6,523 nucleotides of DNA from Alphaproteobacteria bacterium. GTDB taxonomy: Bacteria > Pseudomonadota > Alphaproteobacteria > Micavibrionales > UBA2020. The notes under the pieces are model-generated. The model did no database searches, was not told where the DNA came from, and worked only from the letters and a program-made list of their open reading frames with translations. Shown one piece after another: positions 1 to 5,287 of this stretch (position 1 is the first letter of the stretch; every line of letters starts with the position of its first letter). Position numbers and translations under genes: made by a program. The stretch is from contig JAGLRU010000245.1 of the NCBI GenBank assembly GCA_023136145.1, forward strand, positions 1 through 6,523, in the 5' to 3' direction.

Positions 1-437
1 ATAATACGACATTGGATGCCATTACCAATAGAGAAGGGTTGGCGGTTCTTTCGGTTAAAACGCGACGTATGTATAGTGTCATGGTTGCTCATACAGATTA
101 TCCCGCAACCGTTTATGAACAGCTTGATCCAACGAAAAATTTGGAGGTTCAACTTTCGGATATTGAAAATATAGGTTCTGTTGTTATACAAGGTACTGGT
201 TATATTCCTGGCCTCAAAGGAAGACTAAATCCTATTCTTGATACCTCGGACAGAACGTATATCTATGCCGATAATATTGCAGTTAATGGATGTCAGCAAC
301 AACCCGTGCCTTTCATTATAAATACTCCTTTTGAGATGGAGGACAGTGCTGGAAATATTTTTTCTGTAACAGTTAAACTTATTGCCGGACGAACAGCACT
401 TCTGCAATATGTTAAGCCATGCTTAGTTAGTATTTAG
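1..437 (+). CDS. Unrecognised protein, C-terminal part (5' end outside window)
   Basis: The reading frame is open from the first bases (codons from position 3 read N-T-T-L-D-A-I-T) to a TAG at 435-437, so about 145 C-terminal residues are visible and the start lies upstream. A TTG at 12 could be read as a start, but the open frame to its left and the lack of a Shine-Dalgarno sequence argue against it. The residues alternate in a beta-rich pattern, with many V/I/T/Y and the turn motifs GTGYIPG and DTSDRTYIY. There are two cysteines, in VNGCQQQP and near the end in KPCLVSI. No transmembrane segment is seen. I do not recognise the family. A beta-rich extracytoplasmic or structural domain is only an inference. 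The gene is followed by a 133-bp gap before the tRNA. Confidence 0.6.
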   Translation, partial: NTTLDAITNREGLAVLSVKTRRMYSVMVAHTDYPATVYEQLDPTKNLEVQLSDIENIGSVVIQGTGYIPGLKGRLNPILDTSDRTYIYADNIAVNGCQQQPVPFIINTPFEMEDSAGNIFSVTVKLIAGRTALLQYVKPCLVSI

Positions 438-513
438 TTGCTCTTAATAATGCTTTGCAAGGAGGAAGGACGAAGATTTCAACGAAGGAGCAAAGTTTTT
501 GATGCTTATCAGC

Positions 514-541
514 TTGGCAATCTACATTCTTGATGATACAG
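514..541 (+). promoter_or_regulatory. Possible sigma70-type promoter for tRNA-Ser
   Basis: TTGGCA (514-519) matches five of six bases of the -35 consensus. About 16 bases later is a weak -10-like stretch around GATACAG, preceded by TGATGA. It would start transcription about 20-25 bases before the mature tRNA 5' end, a normal leader length. The -10 match is poor, so this is tentative. Confidence 0.3.
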
Positions 542-570
542 AGATTAAGTGCTTAAGGAACTAAAGAGAT

Positions 571-660
571 GGACAGGTGGCCGAGTGGTTGAAGGCGCTA
601 GTCTCGAAAACTAGTATAGGCGCAAGCCTATCGAGGGTTCGAATCCCTCTCTGTCCGCCA
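571..660 (+). tRNA. tRNA-Ser (anticodon CGA)
   Basis: A full class II tRNA can be folded by eye. The acceptor stem GGACAGG (571-577) pairs with TCTGTCC, with one G-T at the base, followed by discriminator G and an encoded CCA (658-660). The anticodon stem CTAGT (598-602) pairs with ACTAG (610-614). Its seven-base loop CTCGAAA places anticodon CGA at 605-607, which reads UCG. The long variable arm (ATAGGC-GCAA-GCCTAT) is diagnostic of tRNA-Ser. The T arm GAGGG-TTCGAAT-CCCTC spans 633-649. The gene stands alone between the partial gene on the left and a terminator on the right. Open frames crossing it are artefacts. Confidence 0.97.
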
Positions 661-702
661 TCTAGTCTTAAGTGCTTGATATTAATGAGAAAAATGGCAT
701 TT

Positions 703-725
703 AAGCCCGCATTTGGCGGGCTTTT
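703..725 (+). terminator. Rho-independent terminator after tRNA-Ser
   Basis: An eight-base stem, AAGCCCGC (703-710) with GCGGGCTT (716-723), closes a five-base loop and runs into a short T run (722-725). It lies 43 bases after the tRNA CCA end on the same strand and most likely ends the tRNA transcript. The GC-rich stem is convincing. The T tract is short. Confidence 0.8.
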
Positions 726-836
726 GATGATCTACCTTTCAAACCGCACCGCAGAGAACGGGCGAACACAGCCCCAAGTGCCTGATTGTCTCAGTTGGGT
801 TGTTTTTGAGTGTGGTTCGGTTTTGGAATGGGCGGC

Positions 837-977
837 TTATGCTGTCGTAAAGCTTTTAGCGATCAAGGAAGCAACGCGAGAATTGGAACAGCCCGCATCT
901 TGTGCTATTTGACGTATGGTCATGTCTTTGAAATGTTGGTTCCGCCAGATAACACCCCGAACCCAGTCCTTGAGTTG
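837..977 (-). pseudogene. Remnant of a site-specific recombinase C-terminal HTH region
   Basis: Read on the reverse strand from 977 to a TAA at 837-839, this gives 46 codons beginning QLKDWVRGVIWRNQ, then TIRQIAQDAGCSNSRVASLI, then AKSFTTA. The spacing (an R/W-rich helix, then I-x-x-I-A-x-x-x-G-x-S-x-S-x-V-x-x-L-I-x-x-S-F) resembles the helix-turn-helix near the C-terminus of large serine recombinases of alphaproteobacterial islands. In those, 'eIA..egvs.syvsrll.laflaP' is typical. That likeness is recalled, not computed. There is no start codon, and an in-frame TAG sits at 978-980, directly at the IS junction. No catalytic domain is readable beyond the IS. It is most likely the tail of a dead integrase. 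A chance HTH-like reading or another regulator fragment is possible. Confidence 0.45.
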
Positions 978-1580
978 CTAATACCATTTAGTTTTCAAAA
1001 GGTAAGTGTATTCCCGCACGATTTGCTTGCCCACGATCGGACGAACACCAGCCCTGCCGCCTCAGCTTTTTTATATGCCTGCGCGACTAATTCAAGCCAT
1101 TTTTTTAAAAGCAGTCTGCGCATTTTTATCCGCTTTGGGATGTCGTGGCATAATTTTTCGCCAGCCGTGACGATGCAAAAGATTATATGTGGTTGATAGA
1201 CAAACTTCTCGTCCGGCCTTTTTGCAAAGGGCGCGATGGATGGCGCTAACCTTCAGAATGCCGCCTTTGTCACCAGACTCGATAAACGGCTTTAAAAAGA
1301 CTGTTTCTTCCGCAGGTGTCATCAGGCTGTTATGCCGTCCGCCCCGCCCACTCAGAGCGAAAATCTTCATCCCCTCGCGCAAAAACAGACAGTGAAGCTT
1401 ACGGATCGTCGAAACGGTATAGCCTGTAATGTCTGCAATTTGCGCCAAAGCCATGTTATGCGCCGCGCGACAATAAATCGCCTGTGCCCGCTTTAATACC
1501 TCCTTGTTTTTCGTTGTGTGCAAAATTACAAGAACCTGCTCTGCTGTCCCGCCAGGAAATGATTTGCGATAGACTGTCAT
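978..1580 (-). pseudogene. IS630-family transposase remnant (N-terminal DNA-binding half plus out-of-frame debris)
   Basis: The intact first frame runs from ATG at 1580 to TGA at 1092 (162 residues). The start is preceded by GGGAG four bases upstream, so it is preferred over a TTG at 1595. It contains an HTH (MALAQIADITGYTVSTIRKL, then SGRGGR) and a second winged-helix-like stretch ending STTYNLLHRHGWRKIMPRHPKAD, a typical IS630 linker. At an A7 run (1100-1106 on the other strand) the frame breaks at AFKKMA. A +1 shift continues WLELVAQAYKKAEAAGLVF. Near 1046 another frame gives VRPIVGKQIVREYTYL, which resembles a block that in relatives lies after the first catalytic Asp-Glu (DEARFG-like). 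The segment between is missing, and everything after REYTY is replaced by the terminal repeat. All DDE acidic residues are therefore absent and the protein cannot catalyse transposition. Confidence 0.8.
984..1002 (+). repeat. Left terminal inverted repeat of the IS630-family element
   Basis: CCATTTAGTTTTCAAAAGG begins directly after the flanking TA at 982-983. It matches 18 of 19 bases of the complement of the right end (1622-1640). The stop that ends the decayed transposase frame lies just outside this end. Confidence 0.85.
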
Positions 1581-1621
1581 ACTGCTCCCTTTCAAAGAGA
1601 ACAGCTTAACTTATTTAGTTG

Positions 1622-1640
1622 CCTTTTGAAAACTAATTGG
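1622..1640 (-). repeat. Right terminal inverted repeat of the IS630-family element
   Basis: CCTTTTGAAAACTAATTGG ends directly before TA at 1641-1642 and is the inverted partner of 984-1002. It lies 41 bases upstream of the transposase start codon, the usual place for the promoter-side end of an IS630-type element. Confidence 0.85.
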
Positions 1641-1715
1641 TATGACTATAAAGCTGTAGAAAAACGAGACAACGATAGCAGCGAGCGTGGAGTTTAACAA
1701 TTCTCCGCAGGTTTG

Positions 1716-2033
1716 CTAATTTTTCTGGTAATTGCAGTGAATACACCGTACGACTTCATTATCTTTTATTTCATGGAACATGATGAATCCGTATGTTATC
1801 GCGGTATCGAGATGATTTTTTTGCAGTCCTTTCAGACTTGCTTCCTTGTCTCCGGCACTGATGATTATGTCTCGAGGGTTTTCCGGACTAATTTTGAAAC
1901 TGACGGGTATTTCCAGTCCACAGTTTAAGGCTGCCACTTTCGGCACTAGAATTGTGATCCCCGCTCGTTCGGTAAACAATACTTCGTATTCCACGACCGT
2001 TTCAGAAACTGCTCCTGACAATTGATTTGGCAT
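1716..2033 (-). CDS. Unrecognised small protein with C-terminal CxxC
   Basis: This 105-residue protein starts at ATG 2033, with GGAGGGAG a few bases upstream. That strong ribosome site makes it preferable to the longer upstream extension to 2138, which would run through the divergent gene's start. It ends at TAG 1716-1718. The first two thirds are beta-like and mildly hydrophobic (VVEYEVLFTERAGITILVP, EIPVSFKIS). The end carries C97-I-H-C100 within VVRCIHCNYQKN, a possible metal or redox pair. C38, H74 and H87 could assist. There is no signal peptide or membrane helix. It diverges from the winged-helix regulator across 81 bp, so the two may be co-regulated. The IS element inserted 76 bp beyond its stop. 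I do not know the family. Confidence 0.7.
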   Translation of the reverse strand: MPNQLSGAVSETVVEYEVLFTERAGITILVPKVAALNCGLEIPVSFKISPENPRDIIISAGDKEASLKGLQKNHLDTAITYGFIMFHEIKDNEVVRCIHCNYQKN

Positions 2034-2114
2034 ATCTCCCTCCACCCTTTGTCTATATTCTAACGGAAACTGTCTTAACAAACCGTTTCTGAATGTGGTA
2101 ACTCTGGAGACTGA
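2034..2114. promoter_or_regulatory. Divergent promoter/operator region between the CxxC protein and the regulator
   Basis: These 81 bases must drive both divergent genes. Leftward, TTGTTA (complement of 2075-2080) lies 18 bases from TATAGA, a fair promoter. Rightward, TTGTCT (2049-2054) lies 18 bases from TCTTAA, which is weaker. The centre has overlapping five-base inverted pairs, AACGG/CCGTT and GAAAC/GTTTC, around CTGTCTTAACAAA. This could be an operator for the neighbouring winged-helix protein. The reading is by eye and tentative. Confidence 0.35.
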
Positions 2115-2705
2115 ATGAAAAATATTTTTCTGATACATCTTTCGCCTGCCATGGAGCAGGCTTTAACGGAGCAACTGATTTCTTTCAGTGAGCTGGATGT
2201 TGTTTCTTTGAAAAAAGGAGATTCTGTTCCAACCAGCCTTGTTCCTGATCTGGTCGTAACTGGAGATGAAGAAAATAAGGCAGGGTATCCGGGATGTCCT
2301 GTGCTTTTCCTTTCTGCGACAAAAACGGTGCGTCTGGGCGAGGTGCTGCGTCAGATGAGTCAAATGCTGGCGCAACCGGTGTTGTATATCGACGATATTC
2401 TTTTTGGCTCTTATGTTTTTAAACCGCAGGAAAAATCATTAACACCGGCAGAGGGGGAAGAAATCGCTTTGACCGATCGTGAAGCAGATATTCTGGTTTA
2501 TCTCATCCGGTATCTTGGAAAGCCTGTCAGTCGTGATGAACTGCTTAAAAATGTCTGGCAATATCAGGAAGACGTTGATACCCATACGCTGGAAACGCAT
2601 ATTTATCGTTTGCGCCAGAAAATCGAGCTTTCCACAAACGCTCCGCCAATCATACAGACCATTGAAGGGGGCTATTCTTTGCATCTGCTTGAAAGGGAGG
2701 TATGA
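2115..2705 (+). CDS. OmpR/PhoB-type winged-helix regulator with a degenerate, shortened receiver
   Basis: This is a 196-residue DNA-binding transcription factor. ATG 2115 follows CTGGAGA at good spacing. Residues about 117-190 form a Trans_reg_C winged helix: LTDREADILVYLI, then KPVSRDELLKNVW, then the recognition helix DTHTLETHIYRLRQKI (155-170), then the wing with IEGGYSL. The wording of the recognition helix is typical of alphaproteobacterial response regulators. Residues 1-80 resemble a receiver, but the N-terminal acidic pair is replaced by IHLS. PDLVVTG (44-50) has glycine where the phosphoacceptor Asp belongs. FLSATKTVRLGEVL (65-78) joins the switch strand almost directly to the last helix, so roughly one helix and strand are missing. 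It is probably phosphorylation-independent. The pilin-like gene begins about 30 bp downstream on the same strand, suggesting an operon. Confidence 0.88.
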   Translation: MKNIFLIHLSPAMEQALTEQLISFSELDVVSLKKGDSVPTSLVPDLVVTGDEENKAGYPGCPVLFLSATKTVRLGEVLRQMSQMLAQPVLYIDDILFGSYVFKPQEKSLTPAEGEEIALTDREADILVYLIRYLGKPVSRDELLKNVWQYQEDVDTHTLETHIYRLRQKIELSTNAPPIIQTIEGGYSLHLLEREV

Positions 2706-2736
2706 TAAAAGAGAAGGGGTGTGCTGGGTATTAAAT

Positions 2737-3420
2737 ATGGATAAGAAACGTCAAAAAGGCAGCGTTATCATTTACGCACTGATGACTATTTTTCTGGTGG
2801 GGCTGTTGATTACATCTCTATCACAGGGGCCTAAAAAGAACGCATCCTCTGTACAACTTGACAAGTTGACACTTTTTTTGCAGCAAGACATTAAATCTGT
2901 CCATACTGCTATTTCCGAGTGTTTTCAGATGTATCCGGCTTCCATAGATGTTGACGGCAGTGGCGTAATTGATGCGACGGACAATCCGAATGCGCCTTTT
3001 CCTCTTTACTGTGCTGATGCTACCTGCGCTTTGTCTGGATTGACGAGCGATGGAGTTTCTGGCACCACTGGCACTCCAATAGCTAATATAGGATGTCCCG
3101 GTGCTCCCGACGGCCAGCGCGTCATTTTCAACAGAAACGTCGGAAACAATTTCAAATTGCTTGGCGATACGACCACTTATACCGCAAAATATTTCACGGA
3201 TGGCACTGAGGGAGTCTATCTTAGGATAACGCGGGTGGACTCCGATGATTTGTGGGAGGAATCAATCAGCCGCCTAAACGGGAAATATTCAGCTTGTTCT
3301 GCGGCAGCAATAACTGGTGCGGCTCCCTGCGCGAATGGCTGTTTTTATTATTGGATAGTGCGACGAGCAAGCGATGCTCTTGGAGGTGAGAGTGCTCAAC
3401 CAGTCTGTACGCCACTCTGA
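2737..3420 (+). CDS. Pilin-like/anchored extracytoplasmic protein with EF-hand-like calcium loop
   Basis: This is a 227-residue protein from ATG 2737. An in-frame GTG at 2719 would add six residues, and neither start has a clear ribosome site. The N-terminus MDKKRQKGS is followed by a membrane helix (about 9-29, VIIYALMTIFLVGLLITSL) and then a polar helix. This is the layout of type IV pilins and pseudopilins, with a possible peptidase site at G8/S9. The usual Glu at mature position 5 is Tyr, so processing is uncertain. Residues 71-82 (DVDGSGVIDATD) fit the EF-hand/dockerin loop, with D71, D73, S75, D79 and D82 as ligands. Eight cysteines (62, 92, 97, 120, 187, 198, 202, 224) in the exported part suggest disulfides. 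It follows the regulator gene and overlaps the opposite gene's 3' end. The exact family is not recognised. Confidence 0.78.
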   Translation: MDKKRQKGSVIIYALMTIFLVGLLITSLSQGPKKNASSVQLDKLTLFLQQDIKSVHTAISECFQMYPASIDVDGSGVIDATDNPNAPFPLYCADATCALSGLTSDGVSGTTGTPIANIGCPGAPDGQRVIFNRNVGNNFKLLGDTTTYTAKYFTDGTEGVYLRITRVDSDDLWEESISRLNGKYSACSAAAITGAAPCANGCFYYWIVRRASDALGGESAQPVCTPL

Positions 3421-4013
3421 ACAGTAGGTTCTTTTTCTGGCAATGGTGATGGAGCAGTAGCGGATGGCGCAGTCTGTGGATTGTTGCCTTGTTCGATCAG
3501 ACTGAAGATTCGTTTGATTTGAGCTCTTGATTGCGGAATATCCGTCATTTTAAGGCCGGGAAATTCTCCGTTCATTGCGAGAGCTATGTCTGGCGCGAAC
3601 AGGTAAACGCTGGTGAGTTTTTCTCGTTGCTGTATAAAGTTGGCATTCTCTACGACATTTATGATGTCACGGTAACCGATGCGTCCGGTGCGTCGGTTAA
3701 TCATGTACTGGAAACGCTGAAACTCCACATAATTGTCGTAAAAATTGTAGAATGTATTTTTGCAAGCTTTGCGCTTAATTTCGTAATACAGCGGAGGAAG
3801 TACCACCAATCCAAAAATGAATAGGGTCGCAAAAATTGTGCTGCCTGATATAAACCGCCCAAGTCCTATAAATGAAAACAGTGCCAGAAGGATTATTCCT
3901 CCAACGAATGTTAACATCATTATCCCGACTAGTGAGACGACTAAGGATTCTAATATGGCTACAAAAGAACTGAAATTCGGACGAATATGCAAAAGAGGAG
4001 GTTTGTTTTCCAT
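3396..4013 (-). CDS. Two-helix membrane protein with bacterial PH-like domain
   Basis: This is a 205-residue protein from ATG 4013, which has AGGAG five bases upstream. A TTG at 4028 is less likely because it would place the ribosome site inside the gene. Hydrophobic stretches at about 17-50 and 56-76 form the membrane part. Residues about 80-174 (YEIKRKACKNTFYNFYDNYV, a beta-rich middle with GRIGYRDIINVV, and a closing helix SRAQIKRIFSLIEQ) look like the membrane-linked bPH2/YdbS-type PH fold. The tail (178-205) is rich in Pro, Ala and Thr and is probably disordered. The role is unknown, and PH-like domains of this kind are generally membrane-associated scaffolds. It is the last of three leftward genes, separated from the previous one by 97 bp, and it ends inside the 3' end of the pilin-like gene. 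Confidence 0.78.
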   Translation of the reverse strand: MENKPPLLHIRPNFSSFVAILESLVVSLVGIMMLTFVGGIILLALFSFIGLGRFISGSTIFATLFIFGLVVLPPLYYEIKRKACKNTFYNFYDNYVEFQRFQYMINRRTGRIGYRDIINVVENANFIQQREKLTSVYLFAPDIALAMNGEFPGLKMTDIPQSRAQIKRIFSLIEQGNNPQTAPSATAPSPLPEKEPTVQSGVQTG

Positions 4014-4048
4014 GTAAACTCCTGACAATATTGCCTCGTAATCTTTAC

Positions 4049-4064
4049 GCTAAATTACTTTAGC
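4049..4064. other. Small perfect hairpin upstream of the PH-like gene
   Basis: GCTAAA-TTAC-TTTAGC is a six-base stem with a four-base loop, extendable by two weaker pairs. It lies in the 97-bp gap between the small charged gene and the PH-like gene. There is no T run on either side, so it is not a standard terminator. It could be an operator or an mRNA structure, or chance in AT-rich DNA. Confidence 0.3.
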
Positions 4065-4110
4065 ATCTTATGCCAGCCGTTTTTTCTTAATTGTTTTCTG
4101 AGAGGGGGCT

Positions 4111-4437
4111 TTACTTTTCTTTTAAAAAAGAAGCTGCTTCTGTAATCGCAGACAAAATAGACTGTTCTTGCTGTATAGGAATACTGGTAATTCCGTGCTG
4201 TCGTAAAAGATTGATCTTCGGGAGAATTTTTTTTAATCCTTCAGCGTCTTCTTGTTCCAGTAGAACGCTGATAGCCTCTATTGAAAAGAGAACATCGTCG
4301 CTTTTTGCCAACTCAGATTTCTCATCGTGGTTGTTTTTACCTCCTTCTTTTTCCTCTTTCCCTTTCTCATCATGAGGGTCAATGATGTCGTTCTTGAAAA
4401 AAAGGGGTTTGATGGAATCTCCGATTTTCGAGGACAT
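4111..4437 (-). CDS. Unrecognised small charged protein
   Basis: This is a 108-residue protein from ATG 4437 to TAA 4111. Its start follows the stop of the upstream lipoprotein-like gene by 11 bp, and the likely ribosome site AAGGTG overlaps that stop, which points to translational coupling. Residues 20-48 are extremely charged and probably disordered (D, E, K, H, G, with little else). Residues about 49-106 look helical: DDVLFSIEAISVLLEQEDAEGLKKILPKI reads as two amphipathic helices, followed by a Pro/Ile turn and a final helix SAITEAASFLKEK. There are no cysteines, signal peptide or membrane helix, so it is probably cytoplasmic. Function unknown. Its place between two envelope genes suggests a role at the membrane's inner face, but that is inference. 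Confidence 0.65.
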   Translation of the reverse strand: MSSKIGDSIKPLFFKNDIIDPHDEKGKEEKEGGKNNHDEKSELAKSDDVLFSIEAISVLLEQEDAEGLKKILPKINLLRQHGITSIPIQQEQSILSAITEAASFLKEK

Positions 4438-4448
4438 GAAAAAACACC

Positions 4449-5180
4449 TTATCGGTATAAATTCAGGAGTCGTCGGCTCCTTTCGCCCTTAAAGTCTACA
4501 CTTTTTGACTGCCAGAGCAAAGTATCAGTTTTCAACGGGGTGAGGATCATTTTCTTCACGTTCGTCAAGATCAGCCAATAGTCCCTTCCGTCCAATGAGA
4601 CAGGTGTTATTTTGTCGGCATATTCCGGGGAAAGGAAAAGGGTCATCATTAGTATTCGTTCCTTATCGTTTCTTGCCGCCGCTTCGATGTTTCTGGCGAT
4701 TTCGCTCGTTGACACTTTCAGCCATTGCTTGTCTACGATTCCCTCAGGGACAATCGCGTAGGACTGGTCATCATAGGTGATGGGAAAAAATGTATCCGTC
4801 CTGAAATTTTCTATAAAAAATCCGTGGTTAGAAACGCTGTATTCAGACAGTCTTACAGGCATCTCAACAATCAAAGATTCCACCGTGGACAAACGGTTGT
4901 AACCATCTTTCATTTCTCGTATTTTTTTCTCTAAAATCATCATCTTGGCGAAAACGGAGGCATTCTTGTATTCTGGTGTCTGACGTGCCCAAGAATCAAA
5001 GTCGGGAATTTGCGCAGTCATTTTATAAAACAAAAGAGCAACGTAATCTGGAGGCGATAGTTCTGGTTTCGAACTTTGAGTTTCGTATAGATAACTACCC
5101 TGTGCCAACGTTTCTCGTGGCGACAAGCAACATGCACTCAATGCAAGAACGAAGATTGCGAAACGAACTGTTTTTTTCAT
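4449..5180 (-). CDS. Exported protein, probable lipoprotein, function unknown
   Basis: I chose ATG 5180 (243 residues) because it gives a textbook export signal: MKKTVR, a hydrophobic core FAIFVLAL, then the lipobox LSAC at 14-17. Longer starts at 5192 (ATG) and 5222 (GTG) only add polar residues before it, and none has a good ribosome site. If Cys17 is lipidated it is an anchored lipoprotein. Otherwise cleavage after TLA (24-26) would release a periplasmic protein. The mature part has a helical segment (45-95, including PPDYVALLFYKMT and DFDSWARQTPEYKNA), then beta-rich segments (YAIVPEGIV, YWLILTNVKKMILTPLKTD). The family is not recognised with confidence. It is the first gene of the leftward cluster and diverges from the Smr gene. 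Confidence 0.72.
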   Translation of the reverse strand: MKKTVRFAIFVLALSACCLSPRETLAQGSYLYETQSSKPELSPPDYVALLFYKMTAQIPDFDSWARQTPEYKNASVFAKMMILEKKIREMKDGYNRLSTVESLIVEMPVRLSEYSVSNHGFFIENFRTDTFFPITYDDQSYAIVPEGIVDKQWLKVSTSEIARNIEAAARNDKERILMMTLFLSPEYADKITPVSLDGRDYWLILTNVKKMILTPLKTDTLLWQSKSVDFKGERSRRLLNLYR

Positions 5181-5213
5181 GTCACTAATCATTCTATCGC
5201 CATCACCATAATA

Positions 5214-5242
5214 TTGCATCACAATTCTAAGTAATTTATTAT
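5214..5242 (+). promoter_or_regulatory. Candidate sigma70-type promoter for the Smr gene
   Basis: TTGCAT (5214-5219), a 17-base spacer and TATTAT (5237-5242, five of six consensus bases) give the expected geometry. Transcription would begin near 5249, leaving about 40 bases before the preferred GTG start at 5288. The -35 match is weak. Confidence 0.4.
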
Positions 5243-5269
5243 CTCACTACAGTTCTTAGTAATTTGTTA
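5223..5269 (+). repeat. 19-bp imperfect direct repeat in a divergent intergenic region
   Basis: AATTCTAAGTAATTTATTA (5223-5241) recurs as AGTTCTTAGTAATTTGTTA (5251-5269), 16 of 19 bases identical, with a 28-bp period. The core TTCTWAGTAATTT is partly palindromic. The first copy carries the -10 element of the candidate Smr promoter, and the second covers the alternative TTG start. A paired operator or a local duplication both fit. Confidence 0.55.
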
Positions 5270-5287
5270 ACGAAGAAGAAATTCAAA

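Larger units (their letters stand above)
984..1640 (-). mobile_element. Internally deleted IS630-family insertion element (657 bp)
   Basis: The ends are 19-base inverted repeats, CCATTTAGTTTTCAAAAGG on the left and the complement of CCAATTAGTTTTCAAAAGG on the right, with a single mismatch. Each end is bordered by TA (982-983 and 1641-1642), the target duplication used by IS630/Tc1-mariner elements. Full-length IS630 elements are usually about 1-1.2 kb. This copy is 657 bp because most of the DDE domain has been removed, while both ends are kept. The transposase remnant is on the reverse strand. Structurally it is halfway between an IS and a MITE and could move only if a related transposase acted in trans. 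Confidence 0.82.

Noticed and set aside
453..500. CTTTGC...GCAAAG followed by TTTTT as a terminator for the first gene
   Set aside because: A six-base stem with a 31-base loop is too weak to call.
502..564. 20-residue frame (MLISLAIYILDD...) with AAGGAG upstream, ending 7 bp before the tRNA
   Set aside because: The ribosome site is about 11 bases away, the frame covers the likely tRNA promoter, and nothing supports it as a gene.
577..912. Forward open frame of 111 codons across the tRNA
   Set aside because: It begins inside tRNA-Ser and runs through the terminator. It is an artefact.
810..1196. Forward 128-codon frame
   Set aside because: It lies antisense to the recombinase remnant and the IS transposase debris and has no family likeness.
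1643..1715. Possible 5' part of the recombinase on the far side of the IS
   Set aside because: The reverse-strand readings contain stops and show no recombinase motif, so continuity of the interrupted gene cannot be shown. GGAG/CTCC at 1689-1706 is also too weak for a terminator.
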